The notes under the pieces were generated by a model. It searched no databases and was not told the origin of the DNA. It was given only the letters and a program-made list of their open reading frames with translations. A program made the position numbers and the translations under genes. From positions 2,046,001 to 2,110,000 of the forward strand of contig OZ250179.1 in NCBI GenBank assembly GCA_965238125.1: a stretch of 64,000 nucleotides of DNA, given 5' to 3'. Positions 8,942 through 18,360 of the stretch are shown here, piece by piece (within the stretch, counting starts at the first letter, position 1; the number at the start of each line of letters is the position of its first letter). Origin of the DNA: UBA6623 sp965238125. GTDB taxonomy: Bacteria; Acidobacteriota; Terriglobia; Bryobacterales; UBA6623.

Positions 8942-9618
8942 AGATAACCCAGTGTAAAGTTCTTCTCGCGATCCAGACGGTCGAAGAACGGCAGCACCAG
9001 CGCGAACGCCGTCGCCGCCGCCGCGACGAACGGAAACAGCGCCCAACCCGGTCCCCGCATGAAGAACGTCGCGGCGTTGAGGCAGCGTCGCGCGGCCAGT
9101 GTGAAAAAGCCTCCGAGTGGTTCGATGCCGGGCACGGCGAGACCGGCTTGCCCAAGCAGCCGTTCGAGCCCGAATCGAGTGAATCGAAAATAGTCGTGGG
9201 GCGCCTGATGCACTTCCCATTGTTGCGGAACGACAAGCAGCAGGCGGCCGCCGGGCTTGAGGACCCGGGCGATTTCACACAGCACTCGCGCGGGATCGGG
9301 CGTGTGTTCGAGCGCGACGATATTGAGCGAGGCCTCAAACGAAGCGTCCTTGAACGGCAGCGCCGCCAAGTTGACCCGGGCGTCGATCCCCGAATAGTCC
9401 CAACTCGGATCACCGAGCGCATGGTCCACGCCGACGTACACGCAACCGTCGAAACGGACGCGGTAGGCGGCTTCACCGCAGCCGGCGTCGAGAACCCTTG
9501 CTCGCGAGGGGAGGGAGGCGGCGAACGACTCGACCGCGTCATCGATGCGCGACTCGACGGCAAGCAAACGCCGAGCAAGGAAAGCGGGCAGGATTCGGAC
9601 CAGACGCGCGGGGGACAC
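8920..9618 (-). CDS. Class I SAM-dependent methyltransferase
   Basis: A 232-residue methyltransferase of the Methyltransf_11 type: SAM-binding RVLDAGCGEAAYR near residue 40, then NIVALEHTPDPARVLCEIARVLKPGGRLLLVVPQ. The C-terminal third has two hydrophobic stretches (GWALFPFVAAAATAFALVLPF), so it may associate with the membrane. Its start overlaps the stop of the methyltransferase upstream. Together with the adjacent glycosyltransferase this looks like a polysaccharide or lipid-linked glycan modification operon; the acceptor is unknown. Confidence 0.85.
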   Translation of the reverse strand: MSPARLVRILPAFLARRLLAVESRIDDAVESFAASLPSRARVLDAGCGEAAYRVRFDGCVYVGVDHALGDPSWDYSGIDARVNLAALPFKDASFEASLNIVALEHTPDPARVLCEIARVLKPGGRLLLVVPQQWEVHQAPHDYFRFTRFGLERLLGQAGLAVPGIEPLGGFFTLAARRCLNAATFFMRGPGWALFPFVAAAATAFALVLPFFDRLDREKNFTLGYLCRVEKS

Positions 9619-10583
9619 TATTCGTCCTCAACCAGGGCCGCCTCCACCAAGATGGTCGAGCCGGCCTTGGCGGCGGCTTCCCAAAGCGCGAAAGGCAGGG
9701 AAAGGATGACCAGCCCGAGATAGAGGAGGCTCTTGAACGTGCCGACCAACGCCGGTTCCCTCACTTTCCGGACGCGGCGAACGACGGGCTCCCAACTAGG
9801 AAATAGGCTGGTGGCGAGGGAAGCCGGATTATCCCGCAACGAAAAAAGCTTGCGGCGCACGACGCGAAAACCGCACCCGGCGAGCAGATCTTCCAGGTCG
9901 TCTGCTCGGAAGTGGAATAGATGGCGAGGTATATCGAGCGCGCTCCAGCGCCGGCCCAGCAACAGGAATTGCCATGACGCCGCGTTAGGCACTTGGACGA
10001 AGAGCCTTCCGCCGGGTTGCAGAAGTTGCCGCGCCGCCAAAAGGAACCCCACCGGATCCGGTACGTGTTCGAGAACGTGCAGCAGCGTCAACCCGGAAAG
10101 CGACCCGACCGCGAAGGGCGCGTCGGGAAGGGCCGCGCAAACCGCCGGTGCGCTGGCCGCGCCTGTCATTTGGGCGGCTCGAGGAGAGACGTCCAACCCG
10201 GCGGCGTGCAAGCCTCGCCGCCGCAACGCCGCCACCAGCGATCCGCCCCCCGAGCCGACATCGAGAATCGGCCCCGGCGGCATCGCCGAAGCGACAATGA
10301 AGCGAACGTGGTCCCAGATGACCAGGCGGCGGTACCATTCCGTCAGCCGGCCGGCTGGCGATTCATCGGCTTTCCACCAATATTCATCGGGGTAAAACGA
10401 CGTGAGTTCGGCGGGAGTCGGTCGCGGAAACAGACGAATTAAAGCGCAGCCGGCGCACTCAATCACCGAAAATATTTTGCGGGTTGTGTGGTAGAGCCGG
10501 TCGGAGTCCTGCAACAAGATGACGTAGGACTGACTTTCGCAGCGGGGACACGCGAAACCTGCGCCCGGCGACAGGTCGTACAC
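9618..10583 (-). CDS. SAM-dependent methyltransferase with N-terminal zinc-ribbon-like segment
   Basis: A 321-residue protein opening with a CPRC pair (about 14-17) and, after SVIECAGCALIRL, a CAGC pair. This layout occurs in sugar-acting Methyltransf_23 proteins. The SAM motif is GPILDVGSGGGSLVAALRR, followed by LLHVLEHVPDP and LQPGGRLFVQVPN. A C-terminal hydrophobic helix (SLLYLGLVILSLPFALWEAA) suggests membrane attachment. It lies directly between the glycosyltransferase and the second methyltransferase with overlapping or abutting ends, so the three are co-transcribed. Confidence 0.85.
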   Translation of the reverse strand: MYDLSPGAGFACPRCESQSYVILLQDSDRLYHTTRKIFSVIECAGCALIRLFPRPTPAELTSFYPDEYWWKADESPAGRLTEWYRRLVIWDHVRFIVASAMPPGPILDVGSGGGSLVAALRRRGLHAAGLDVSPRAAQMTGAASAPAVCAALPDAPFAVGSLSGLTLLHVLEHVPDPVGFLLAARQLLQPGGRLFVQVPNAASWQFLLLGRRWSALDIPRHLFHFRADDLEDLLAGCGFRVVRRKLFSLRDNPASLATSLFPSWEPVVRRVRKVREPALVGTFKSLLYLGLVILSLPFALWEAAAKAGSTILVEAALVEDE

Positions 10584-11639
10584 TTATCGAGCCTTCCCAG
10601 CGAGGTCGGCGAGGGGGATCCGAAAACGCCGAATCATGCGGGCGGTTTCGGAAGCCGAAAGCTTACGGCGACCCCGAGTTTCGCGACGCTTTCTCAGCAT
10701 CGATGGAAGCCCCCGCAGCGCCGCCCAATGCGCCCTGACGAGGCATTGTAGCAGTCGCGCCGGCGAAGTCGACGAGACAGCGCGCGAGATTTCACCGCGG
10801 CCCCCCGCCCAGGCCGCCGCCGTGGCGAGCAAACGGGCCGCCGTGTAGAGCGGGTTGAGGATCAGCAGGCGCAGCGGGAACAGCTTCACCGCCAACCAAA
10901 TACGATTGCGTTCGATGAGAAAAAGGCGTTGCTCGGAATGGCGGCCGAGAGTCGCCCCGAGACGATGGAGGACGACGGCGGTCGGTACCGACAGGCAACG
11001 CCATCCCGCAATGCGGGCTCGCAAGCCCAGCTCGGCGTCGTCGGCGTAGGCGAAGAAGTCCTCGTCGAATCCCCCGATCTGTTCGAAAAGCGAGCGCCGA
11101 TAGAAGGCGGCGCAACCGTCGGGCCAGGCGACTTCTTCCACGCGGTCGTACTGCCCACGGTCGATTTCTCCCGAACCGCGGCCCCGATTTTGTCCGTCGA
11201 GGTAGATCAGATGACCCGATTTGTCAATCACGTTTGGAGAGTCATAAGCCAGTACTTTTGATGCCGCCATGCCGAATTTCGGACGGCTTTCAAGCGCCTT
11301 GGCCAGTTCGGAGAGCCAGGCGGGATCGGCTACCGCGTCGTTGTTGAGCAGGGCGACGTAGGTTCCGCAGCAAAGAGTTAGGGCTTGGTTGTTGGCCGTG
11401 CAGAAACCAACATTTGTTTTGTTTTCAATGATTTGTATACCCGAAAGCGGTAAATCCCTTAACAGGGTGGTCGAGCCGTCGGTCGAGCCGTTGTCCACCA
11501 CGACCACCTCGAACGGTCGGTAGTACTGAAGTTGTAACGAGCCCAGGCAATCTTCGAGCAGATCACGGCGGTTGCGGTTGACGACAATGACCGAGACCAA
11601 AGGGGTGCCGGGGGCGCTAACTTGTTGCAAGCAAGACAA
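10584..11639 (-). CDS. Family 2 glycosyltransferase (rhamnosyltransferase-like)
   Basis: A 351-residue GT-A enzyme. PLVSVIVVNRNRRDLLEDCL opens the fold, EVVVVDNGSTDGS holds the nucleotide-binding Asp, and ALLNNDAVADP supplies the DxD-like motif. Then comes GGFDEDFFAYADDAELGLR, the acceptor-side signature of rhamnosyltransferase-like GT2 proteins. The start is a TTG at 11639, only about 14 residues before the fold begins, and the accessory island starts immediately upstream. The native 5' end may therefore have been altered. It is the first gene of the minus-strand glycan operon. Confidence 0.85.
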   Translation of the reverse strand: MSCLQQVSAPGTPLVSVIVVNRNRRDLLEDCLGSLQLQYYRPFEVVVVDNGSTDGSTTLLRDLPLSGIQIIENKTNVGFCTANNQALTLCCGTYVALLNNDAVADPAWLSELAKALESRPKFGMAASKVLAYDSPNVIDKSGHLIYLDGQNRGRGSGEIDRGQYDRVEEVAWPDGCAAFYRRSLFEQIGGFDEDFFAYADDAELGLRARIAGWRCLSVPTAVVLHRLGATLGRHSEQRLFLIERNRIWLAVKLFPLRLLILNPLYTAARLLATAAAWAGGRGEISRAVSSTSPARLLQCLVRAHWAALRGLPSMLRKRRETRGRRKLSASETARMIRRFRIPLADLAGKAR

Positions 11640-11775
11640 AATTTTTTCCGCCGAGGCCCTTGGTGCTGTCTAGACACTACCCAGCATTGCGGCCCGTTTA
11701 CTCATATGCCAAACTATGGATCCTGTTGTCAAGACCCTGTTTTCAGGATCCGAATTATGGATCCTGGGTACCTGC
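11640..11775. other. Left junction of accessory island, with repeated GGATCCTG
   Basis: GGATCCTG occurs at 11718-11725 and 11759-11766 with its inverse CAGGATCC at 11744-11751, giving both a hairpin and a direct repeat (ACTATGGATCCTG / ATTATGGATCCTG). This lies between the host glycosyltransferase and the first defence remnant, so it is the probable left border of the island. I see no tRNA or integrase here. Confidence 0.45.
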
Positions 11776-12297
11776 CTGCGCGAGTTGAAGAAGATCAAGA
11801 TCGCGTGGTCCGGCCTGAACTACACGACCGCTACGGGCGTTCTGATCCTGCATCCCTCGACCCCCGCGATCGCGCCACTCCAAGGAATGCGGGCCACCAC
11901 CCGTCGAAAGCGCCCTCCTAGGGGTCACGCGTTGGTTCGGGCTGCGCGCCGTGGCGTGTCGATCTGCGTGATCATGGAGACGCCCGATAAGGTCAAGGGC
12001 GAGGATGAGTACAGCACCTTGAAGGCGCTAGGCCAGGACGTCGCAGCCTGTTCGACCGTCTACTACTGGCCAGCCGATCGCCGGTCGGCGTCCCAGGGAG
12101 GAAAACTCGGAAGTCTTCACGTCAAGTGCGCCGTTGCCGACGGCCGGTGGTTGTTGCTCTCAAGCGCGAACCTCACCGAGTACGCGTTCACGATCAACAT
12201 GGAGCTTGGTGTGCTCATCAGCGGCGGTCGTCTGCCTGGGCAGGTCGAATCCCATTTCGACGGGCTAATCGCCAGACGCATTGTTCAGCCCATATAG
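11716..12297 (+). pseudogene. drmC: DISARM drmC (phospholipase D-like) remnant
   Basis: The last roughly 120 residues match the C-terminal half of DrmC, the PLD-family component of DISARM: ALVRAARRGVSICVIMETPD, YYWPADRRS, then the HKD-type motif GSLHVKCAVADG followed by SSANLTEYA and NMELGVLI. The N-terminal half of a normal DrmC is missing. Upstream residues (KIKIAWSGLNYTT) are only a degenerate trace. No other DISARM gene (drmA, drmB, methylase) lies nearby, so this is a relic of a lost or recombined system. The ATG at 11716 lies within the GGATCCTG repeat and is probably not native. Confidence 0.7.
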
Positions 12298-12340
12298 TGC
12301 TAGGCTGCGACCTGACCAAATCTTTCAGCCAAGCAACGAC

Positions 12341-12370
12341 CCACCGCCACAGCCGTGTTACCAGCTCGTC
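12341..12370. repeat. Left copy of repeat flanking mcrBC
   Basis: CCACCGCCACAGCCGTGTTA and the next ten bases match positions 16516-16545 with few differences. On the minus strand both read as related peptide fragments (DELVTRLWRW here, DELATRLWRW there), so they may be residues of a duplicated gene. The surrounding 12298-12427 is otherwise empty. Confidence 0.55.
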
Positions 12371-12427
12371 AAGCATGCCGGCTCTTGTTCACGCTGTCGG
12401 TCTGCTACAGGCGATAATCAGCCTGCA

Positions 12428-14983
12428 ATGATCAAGAGCAACATCACACTCAGCCAGGCGATCGCGCAGTTCGACCGATCGCCCACAGATCCGGTCGCCG
12501 AAGGGTATCGAGCGCAGCGTGCCGAGATCCTGAAGCGCTTTCCACGCGACAAGTGGCCAGAGATGAGGCTGGACGACTATGCGCTGGGCCAGCCAGCGGT
12601 GGAAGACACCTACTGCCGCTGGCTGGAGTACAAGTCTCATTGGATGGGCAGCATCCGAGGTGGATCTGCCAAAAAGCTGATCATCTACAAACGGAAGGAG
12701 CGGGAGGGGTGGTACTTTCCGAAGGCGTTTTCGAATGAGAGGGAGGCTTGGGACCGGTTGCGGAGCGAGTTCTCGCAGGCATTCGAGCTAGCAGCGCGTG
12801 GCGAGTGGGAACGCATCGACGAGCTCGAGACGCTGGGACTCGGGCCGGCGTTGAAGCTGAAGTCGCTCCACGTGTATTTGCCCGACGAGGTGCTGCCCGT
12901 CTACTCGACCGCCCACCTGCGACATTACCTGCGTTCGTTGGGTCGCCCCTCGGAGGAGGTCAACGCGTCGTCGGTGGTGGCGCTGAATCGGTTCTTGCTT
13001 ACGGCCCTGCGGCGCGAATCTGCGGTGGAGGGCTGGAACACTGAGGAGCTGCAGCGGCTGCTATACAACTGGCGCGATCCGCGCGAGACGGGACGGGTGT
13101 TGAAGATTGCGCCAGGAGAGGGTGCGCGGTTCTGGGACGATTGCTTGCGGGAGGGCTACATCTGCGTCGGCTGGGACGAGGTGGGCGATCTCTCGCAGTT
13201 CGAATCGAAGGAAGTATTTCGTGCTCGGTTCGAGGAGGCTTACCCCTACAAGGGGCACCTTTCCCAGGCGAGACGGAAGGGCAACGAGCTATGGGCGCTT
13301 ACCGAGTTGGAGCCCGGCGACCTCGTCGTCGCCAATCGAGGTATCGGCCGAGTGCTTGCCCTGGGAGAGGTCGTCGAACCGGGATATCGATGGGCCGATG
13401 AGCGTCCCGAGTACCAGCACACGGTGGCGGTTAAATGGGACACGACCTACAAGCAAAGTGTGGCACCGCAGAAGCGCTGGGCAACCGTGACGGTCGCCAA
13501 GGTACCTGACACGCTGCTGAGGGACATCGTGGGCGGCAAGGAGCGCGAACCGATGGTGGTCGATGCTTTGTACGGGCGCCTCGCCACGGCGATCGAGCGC
13601 AAAGGCCAGCTCATTCTGTATGGGCCACCGGGGACAGGAAAGACCTACCAGGCCAGGCGATTCGCGGTCTGGTGGTTGTCGAGACAGATCGGCCGCGAGG
13701 GGGCCGACGCGGTGCTTGGCGATTCTGATCAGTTGCGCGAGGCTGAGCGTGAGCTCTCGACCTCCCAGGTGTCGTCGCGGGTCTGGTGGGTGGTGGCCAA
13801 CCCGAAGCAGTGGAGCTGGGACCAGCTTTTTCGGGCCGGCAAGGTCGACTATCGATACGGTCGCCTCAAACGGAACTATCCACTGGTGCAACGGGGCGAT
13901 CTGGTGATCGGGTACCAGAGTACGCCCGACAAGCGTGTCGTGGCCCTTGCACGGGTGAGTCGGGAACTCCAGAGCGTCGGCGACAACTCACCAACTATTG
14001 AGCTAGAGCCTGTCGAGCAACTCGACCGCGGACTGAGCTATGACGAGCTGACGCAAGACGCGGTACTGGCGCAGAGTGAGCCGATGCGGTTCAACAACCA
14101 GGGCACGCTCTTCGCGCTGACGGAGACCGAAGCTGAACACCTCTTTGTGCAGCTGGCGGAACGTCATCCACAGTGTGCCGTCCTGGAGCAGGCCGGTGAT
14201 TTGGGCACGCCGGCCAGCGTGGGGCAGCTGACCCGCGTGACGTTTCACCCGTCCTATACCTACGAGGACTTCATTGAAGGGTTTCGTCCTGACGCTGGCG
14301 GAGCTAGCGGGTTGTCGCTGACGCTCGAAGACGGCGTCTTCAAGAGGGTCTGCCGCGCCGCCCAGGCGAATCCTGGTCGTCCGTATCTCCTGCTGATAGA
14401 CGAGATCAACCGTGGCAACGTCGCCAAGATCATGGGCGAGCTGCTGACGCTGCTCGAGCGAGACAAGCGTGGCCTCACCCTGACCCTGCCGCAGAGCAAG
14501 GAGACCTTCAGCGTGCCGCTCAACGTGTTTCTGCTGGGCACTATGAATACCGCTGATCGCAGCATCAAGCTGCTCGACGCTGCCCTGCGACGGCGCTTCG
14601 CGTTTATCGAGTGCATGCCCGACATCGAGCTGCTGCACGGCGCTGCAGTCGGTGACCTCGCGCTCGACGACTTCCTCGATGGGCTGAATAAGCGGATCGC
14701 CAAATTTGAGGGACGCGAGAAACAAGTCGGTCATTCGTATCTGCTGGTCGACGGTCAGCCGGTGGACGAGGTCGAGGAGTTCGCGGCCCGGTTCCGAGAG
14801 GAGATTCTGCCGCTTCTCCAGGAGTACTGCTACGACGAGTACGCGATGCTGGCGAAGTTCATCGGTAGTGAGCTGGTCGATGCCGACGCCGGCACGCTGG
14901 ACGTGGAGAAGGTTGACGACGCTGAGCAACTGGTTGCGGCGTTGGCGCGGGAATTCGGTGAAGATGGGGTCTCGTCGGCATGA
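12428..14983 (+). CDS. mcrB: McrB-like AAA+ GTPase with two EVE-like modules
   Basis: From ATG 12428 the product has 851 residues. Residues 1-220 form an N-terminal region I do not recognise. Residues about 227-357 (ARFWDDCLREGYICVGWDEV, LEPGDLVVANRGIG) look like a PUA/EVE-type base reader. The AAA+ core has Walker A GPPGTGKT at 399-406 and Walker B LLLIDEINRG at 654. MNTADRSIKLLDAALRRRF is the McrB sensor motif. Between Walker A and B sits a second, clear EVE domain (VWWVVANPKQWSWDQLF, QRGDLVIGYQSTPDKRVVALA; about 451-515). McrB motors couple GTP hydrolysis to cleavage of modified DNA by McrC, whose gene overlaps this one by four bases. It is intact. The frame is open further upstream (to 12281), but the extension carries no domain. 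Confidence 0.85.
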   Translation: MIKSNITLSQAIAQFDRSPTDPVAEGYRAQRAEILKRFPRDKWPEMRLDDYALGQPAVEDTYCRWLEYKSHWMGSIRGGSAKKLIIYKRKEREGWYFPKAFSNEREAWDRLRSEFSQAFELAARGEWERIDELETLGLGPALKLKSLHVYLPDEVLPVYSTAHLRHYLRSLGRPSEEVNASSVVALNRFLLTALRRESAVEGWNTEELQRLLYNWRDPRETGRVLKIAPGEGARFWDDCLREGYICVGWDEVGDLSQFESKEVFRARFEEAYPYKGHLSQARRKGNELWALTELEPGDLVVANRGIGRVLALGEVVEPGYRWADERPEYQHTVAVKWDTTYKQSVAPQKRWATVTVAKVPDTLLRDIVGGKEREPMVVDALYGRLATAIERKGQLILYGPPGTGKTYQARRFAVWWLSRQIGREGADAVLGDSDQLREAERELSTSQVSSRVWWVVANPKQWSWDQLFRAGKVDYRYGRLKRNYPLVQRGDLVIGYQSTPDKRVVALARVSRELQSVGDNSPTIELEPVEQLDRGLSYDELTQDAVLAQSEPMRFNNQGTLFALTETEAEHLFVQLAERHPQCAVLEQAGDLGTPASVGQLTRVTFHPSYTYEDFIEGFRPDAGGASGLSLTLEDGVFKRVCRAAQANPGRPYLLLIDEINRGNVAKIMGELLTLLERDKRGLTLTLPQSKETFSVPLNVFLLGTMNTADRSIKLLDAALRRRFAFIECMPDIELLHGAAVGDLALDDFLDGLNKRIAKFEGREKQVGHSYLLVDGQPVDEVEEFAARFREEILPLLQEYCYDEYAMLAKFIGSELVDADAGTLDVEKVDDAEQLVAALAREFGEDGVSSA

Positions 14984-16344
14984 CTGGTCCGGAGGGTGTG
15001 CGGCTCCTTGGGCCCTTGACCGAGTGGACGAGTGAGGTCTACCACGGCGTCGCGCTCACACCGGAGGACCGCGCCGTTGTCGAGAAGTTGTCGACCTCGG
15101 CCGATGACCGGCTGCAGATCGAGGAGTTGCGTCGGGGGCTGCGCGTTCGGACCCGGTCGTGGGTGGGCGTCGTGCGTCTGCCGACCGTCGAGATTCGGGT
15201 CGTACCGAAGGTGACCGGCGACCAGCTCGGGCTGGTGCGGCTACTCGAGTACGCGTCGGGGCTCGATGCGCTGATTCGCCTTAGTGACGGTGCGACTTTG
15301 AAGGCTTCCGGCGACAGCCTGCTCGAGCTCGTCGTCCTGCTCTTCGTTGAGGCCAGCGAGCGGGTGCTGCGGCGGGGCCTGCTGTCAGGCTATGTCGAAC
15401 GCGAGGACGACCTGCCGATAGTGCGCGGCCGGATTCTCGGCGACCGCCAGCTGCTCGAACGATTCGGCCAGCTCGACCGCATCATCTGCCGCTTCGACGA
15501 ATTGGAACACGACGTCGTCGAGAACCAGTTGCTGACCGCGGCCCTGCAGGTGGCGTCTCCGCGGGTCACCTCCGTCGGACTGCAGCGCCGCATCTCGCGG
15601 CTCCGGGGCGTGCTCGAGCCAATATGCGACACCGATCAGCTCAACCTCGCGGGCGCGCGGACGACCATGACCTACAACCGGTTGAACGCGCACTACGAGA
15701 CGGCCCATCAGTTGGGATGGTTGCTGTTTGACGCTCTGGGCATCGATGACCTGTTCGTGCCAGGCGAGGCGCAGTCGTTCTCGTTTCTGTTGAACATGAA
15801 CCAGTTGTTCGAGCGCTTTGTTACCCGAGTCGTCGAGCAGATCCTGCCGGCGACCCGGTACCGCGTGACGTCTCAGAGCCCTTTCAAGTCCGTCGTGTGG
15901 AACGTCACGAGCCAACGTCCGTACACCAGCATCATCCCGGATGTCGTCGTCGAGCGGCGGGGAGAGTCGGATTGCCGGGTGGCAATTGACGCAAAGTACA
16001 AGCTGTACGATGAACGCGGGTTCGATCAGAGCGACATCTACCAGACCTTCCTCTATGCGTTCGCCCTGGGGGCGACATCCTCGGGTGGGGTGCCGACATC
16101 CCTGCTGCTGTATCCCGCGACGGCCGACGAGCCCATACACACGCGGCTTCGGATTCGTCGTCTGTCCGGCGGGGCGGGCGCGGAAATCGTCGGTATTGGT
16201 CTGCCGGTCGCGGCACTACTGAAGGAGTTGACGGCTGGCGCCGGAGAGACGCCGTTACGCGACGGCTTGACGACAGTCATCGACAAGTCGTTCGGGGTTC
16301 TTGGTGCGGTGGAAGTACGTCCCGAGGTGGCCACTTCGGCGTAA
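14980..16344 (+). CDS. mcrC: McrC-like endonuclease subunit
   Basis: A 454-residue partner of the McrB-like motor, starting in an ATGA overlap with it. The N-terminal half has the McrC pattern (VRLPTVEIRVVPKVTGDQLG, LRRGLLSGYVEREDDLPIVRGRI). The C-terminal PD-(D/E)xK nuclease core is visible as SIIPDVVVERRG followed by VAIDAKYKLYDERGFDQSDIYQ (Asp, then D-A-K). Length and domain order are normal for McrC. The pair should form a type IV restriction system that cuts DNA carrying modified bases; the base recognised is set by the McrB reader domains and is unknown. Confidence 0.88.
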   Translation: MTGPEGVRLLGPLTEWTSEVYHGVALTPEDRAVVEKLSTSADDRLQIEELRRGLRVRTRSWVGVVRLPTVEIRVVPKVTGDQLGLVRLLEYASGLDALIRLSDGATLKASGDSLLELVVLLFVEASERVLRRGLLSGYVEREDDLPIVRGRILGDRQLLERFGQLDRIICRFDELEHDVVENQLLTAALQVASPRVTSVGLQRRISRLRGVLEPICDTDQLNLAGARTTMTYNRLNAHYETAHQLGWLLFDALGIDDLFVPGEAQSFSFLLNMNQLFERFVTRVVEQILPATRYRVTSQSPFKSVVWNVTSQRPYTSIIPDVVVERRGESDCRVAIDAKYKLYDERGFDQSDIYQTFLYAFALGATSSGGVPTSLLLYPATADEPIHTRLRIRRLSGGAGAEIVGIGLPVAALLKELTAGAGETPLRDGLTTVIDKSFGVLGAVEVRPEVATSA

Positions 16345-16667
16345 CAACAGGTTCGCCACAACGGTCCTGTGCGGTGTTGGTTTGGCTGTCATGGGCTCCG
16401 AACGGTTCTTAGAGATCCTCTTTCTTTTCGGCTGCTCGAATTGTCGATACGGTGTTTGAATTAGTCCTCACGCTGCGACGTTCCCAAACCGCTCTGTTAG
16501 CTGGTGACCGTTAATCCACCGCCAGAGCCGTGTTGCCAACTCGTCACAGGTTTGAACTTCGTTCCGAAACGGGCCACATGTTGCCGCAGCGGCAGATGTT
16601 GACGTCTTGACGGTGACCCCTACACAGGAGCTACTCACGGCGATCGCCTAGGAGGAGAGGGGGGTGG
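16345..16667. other. Intergenic with right copy of mcrBC-flanking repeat
   Basis: A 323-base gap after mcrC. Positions 16516-16545 repeat the 12341-12370 element. A strong ribosome-binding site (GGAGGAG, 16651-16657) precedes ATG 16668, the start of a short frame that is split by the composite transposon. No other gene is visible. Confidence 0.55.
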
Positions 16668-16676
16668 ATGCTTGTG

Positions 16677-18360
16677 GCCCGCATTTTCAATTTGATGTTT
16701 GACATCCCGACCTTCCAGCGGCTTTCAGCGTCTTTATTCATAGGGGCTAGAGCCCGATGAGAACGCCATGGAGGCCAACACCCAATGGGTGAAAAACAAA
16801 CCAAGCCATTCCAGCTAAGTTTCAACGGCTTGTTGAAAGTCGATTTCCAGGGATCGCACGTCACTTCCGACGGTGGCCTGATTTTGGTTCGCGAACTGGA
16901 CGAGCGGCTCGGTCTCGGGAAGCTGATCGACGAGCATCTGACGGATTCGCGTCAAGGCTCGAACAAGAAGTTCCCGCTGGCCGATCTGCTGCGGCAGTCG
17001 GTTTACAGCCGACTGGCGGGCTACGAGGACCTCAACGACGCCGTCCGAGTGTCGGCCGACCCGACCTTTCGCTTGCTCGGCTCGAAGAAGAACTGGGATC
17101 GCGGCGGGGCGCTCACCTCGCGGCTACAGAGCTTCGAGACAGGGCTGCTCGCGAGTGAGGAGAATCTGCTGGGATTGATGGCGGTGAACCGCGAGTTGGT
17201 GGCGCAAGCCGAGGGTTGCGGCGAATCCGAGCGGGTCGTGCTCGACATGGATTCGACCGAAAGCCCGGTCCACGGCCAACAAGAGGGCAGTGCCTACAAC
17301 GGCCACTTTGAGTCCGTCTGCTATCACCCGCTGTTGCTGTTCAACCAGCACGGCGACTGTCTGGCGGCGAAACTGCGAGCGGGCAACGTGTCCAGCGCCG
17401 AGGACTGGGACGAACTGCTACTGCCCGAGATCGAGCGCCAACACGGAGAAGGCAAGCGAGTGACGTTCCGCGCCGACGCCGCCTTCGCCAAGCCGGAGGT
17501 CTACGAGGCGTTGGAGGATCGCGGCGTGGACTACGTCATTCGCATCCCGGCCAACAAGAAGCTGGAGTGGGAGATCGCCGACATCTTGTTCCGTCCGCCG
17601 GGCAGGCCGAACGCCAAGCCCCTAGTGCGCTACAAGAGTTTTCGCTATCAGGCCGAGAGCTGGTCGAAGGCAAGGTGAGTTGTCGCCAAGGTCGAGCATC
17701 ACCCGGGTGAGCTGTTTGCGCGACCCGGCTTCTTGGTGACCAACATGACCCTGCCGAGTCGTTCGCTGGTGCGGTTCTACAACAAGCGCGGCACCGCCGA
17801 GCAGTGGATCAAGGCAGGCAAGCAGGCGACTCACTGGACGCGGCTGTCGTGCCATCGCTTCCGAGCAAACGAAGTGCGGCTTCAGCTCAGCGTGCTCTCC
17901 TACAACCTGGGCAACCTGTGGCGGCGACTGGGACTGCCGCGGCAGATCAAGAGCTGGTCGCTGACGAGCCTGCAGCAGCGGCTGATGAAAACGGGCGGGC
18001 GGCTGGTCAAGCATGCCCGCTACTACTGGCTGTTGCTGGCTGAGGGCCATCTGAACCGCAAGCTGTTCGGCCAGATGCTGGGGCGGCTTGCGGCGCTACC
18101 TGTGCCGGGAGGCTAGCGCCGACGGCCCGGACAAGCTGGCGTACACGGGTTGCCGAGGATCGGCGCGGGAGGGATGTTGCCAAAAAGCCCTCTGCGGTCG
18201 CCGGAACGGCGCAATCGGGCAGCATTCGACGGCCGGAGCAGCAGGGAAAGGGGTATCGAACGTGGCAGAAGTGCGAAAACCAGAAGTGCGAAAACCGTTG
18301 CATCGCGGCGGCGGATCGCCTACCCTGTCCGTGCCATGAAGGCCAAAATGGTAATCCTGG
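16677..18360 (+). mobile_element. IS1380-family element, copy 1 (defective)
   Basis: The left end GCCCGCATTTTCAATTTG and right end CCATTTTG-type terminus (reverse of CCAGGATTACCATTTTGGCC) form the imperfect terminal inverted repeats. The 3' tail (18117-18340) differs in sequence from that of copies 2, 4 and 5 and contains a perfect 15-bp tandem duplication (AGAAGTGCGAAAACC, 18267-18296), so this copy belongs to a different subfamily. It is the left arm of the composite transposon. Confidence 0.8.
16785..18116 (+). pseudogene. IS1380-family transposase with nonsense mutation
   Basis: A 443-codon DDE transposase frame interrupted at 17676-17678, where the CGA arginine codon of the sister copies has become TGA (AAGG-TGA-GTTGTC instead of AAGG-CGA-GTTGTC). 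Upstream it keeps the first catalytic Asp region (VVLDMDSTESPVHG) and the second (ADAAFAKPEVYEAL). The third acidic residue, in YNKRGTAEQWIK, lies beyond the stop. The protein is therefore inactive unless the stop is suppressed; the element may still be moved in trans by copies 2 or 5. Confidence 0.9.

Noticed and set aside
11640..11715. A tRNA attachment site at the left island border
   Set aside because: No tRNA gene or fragment could be recognised.
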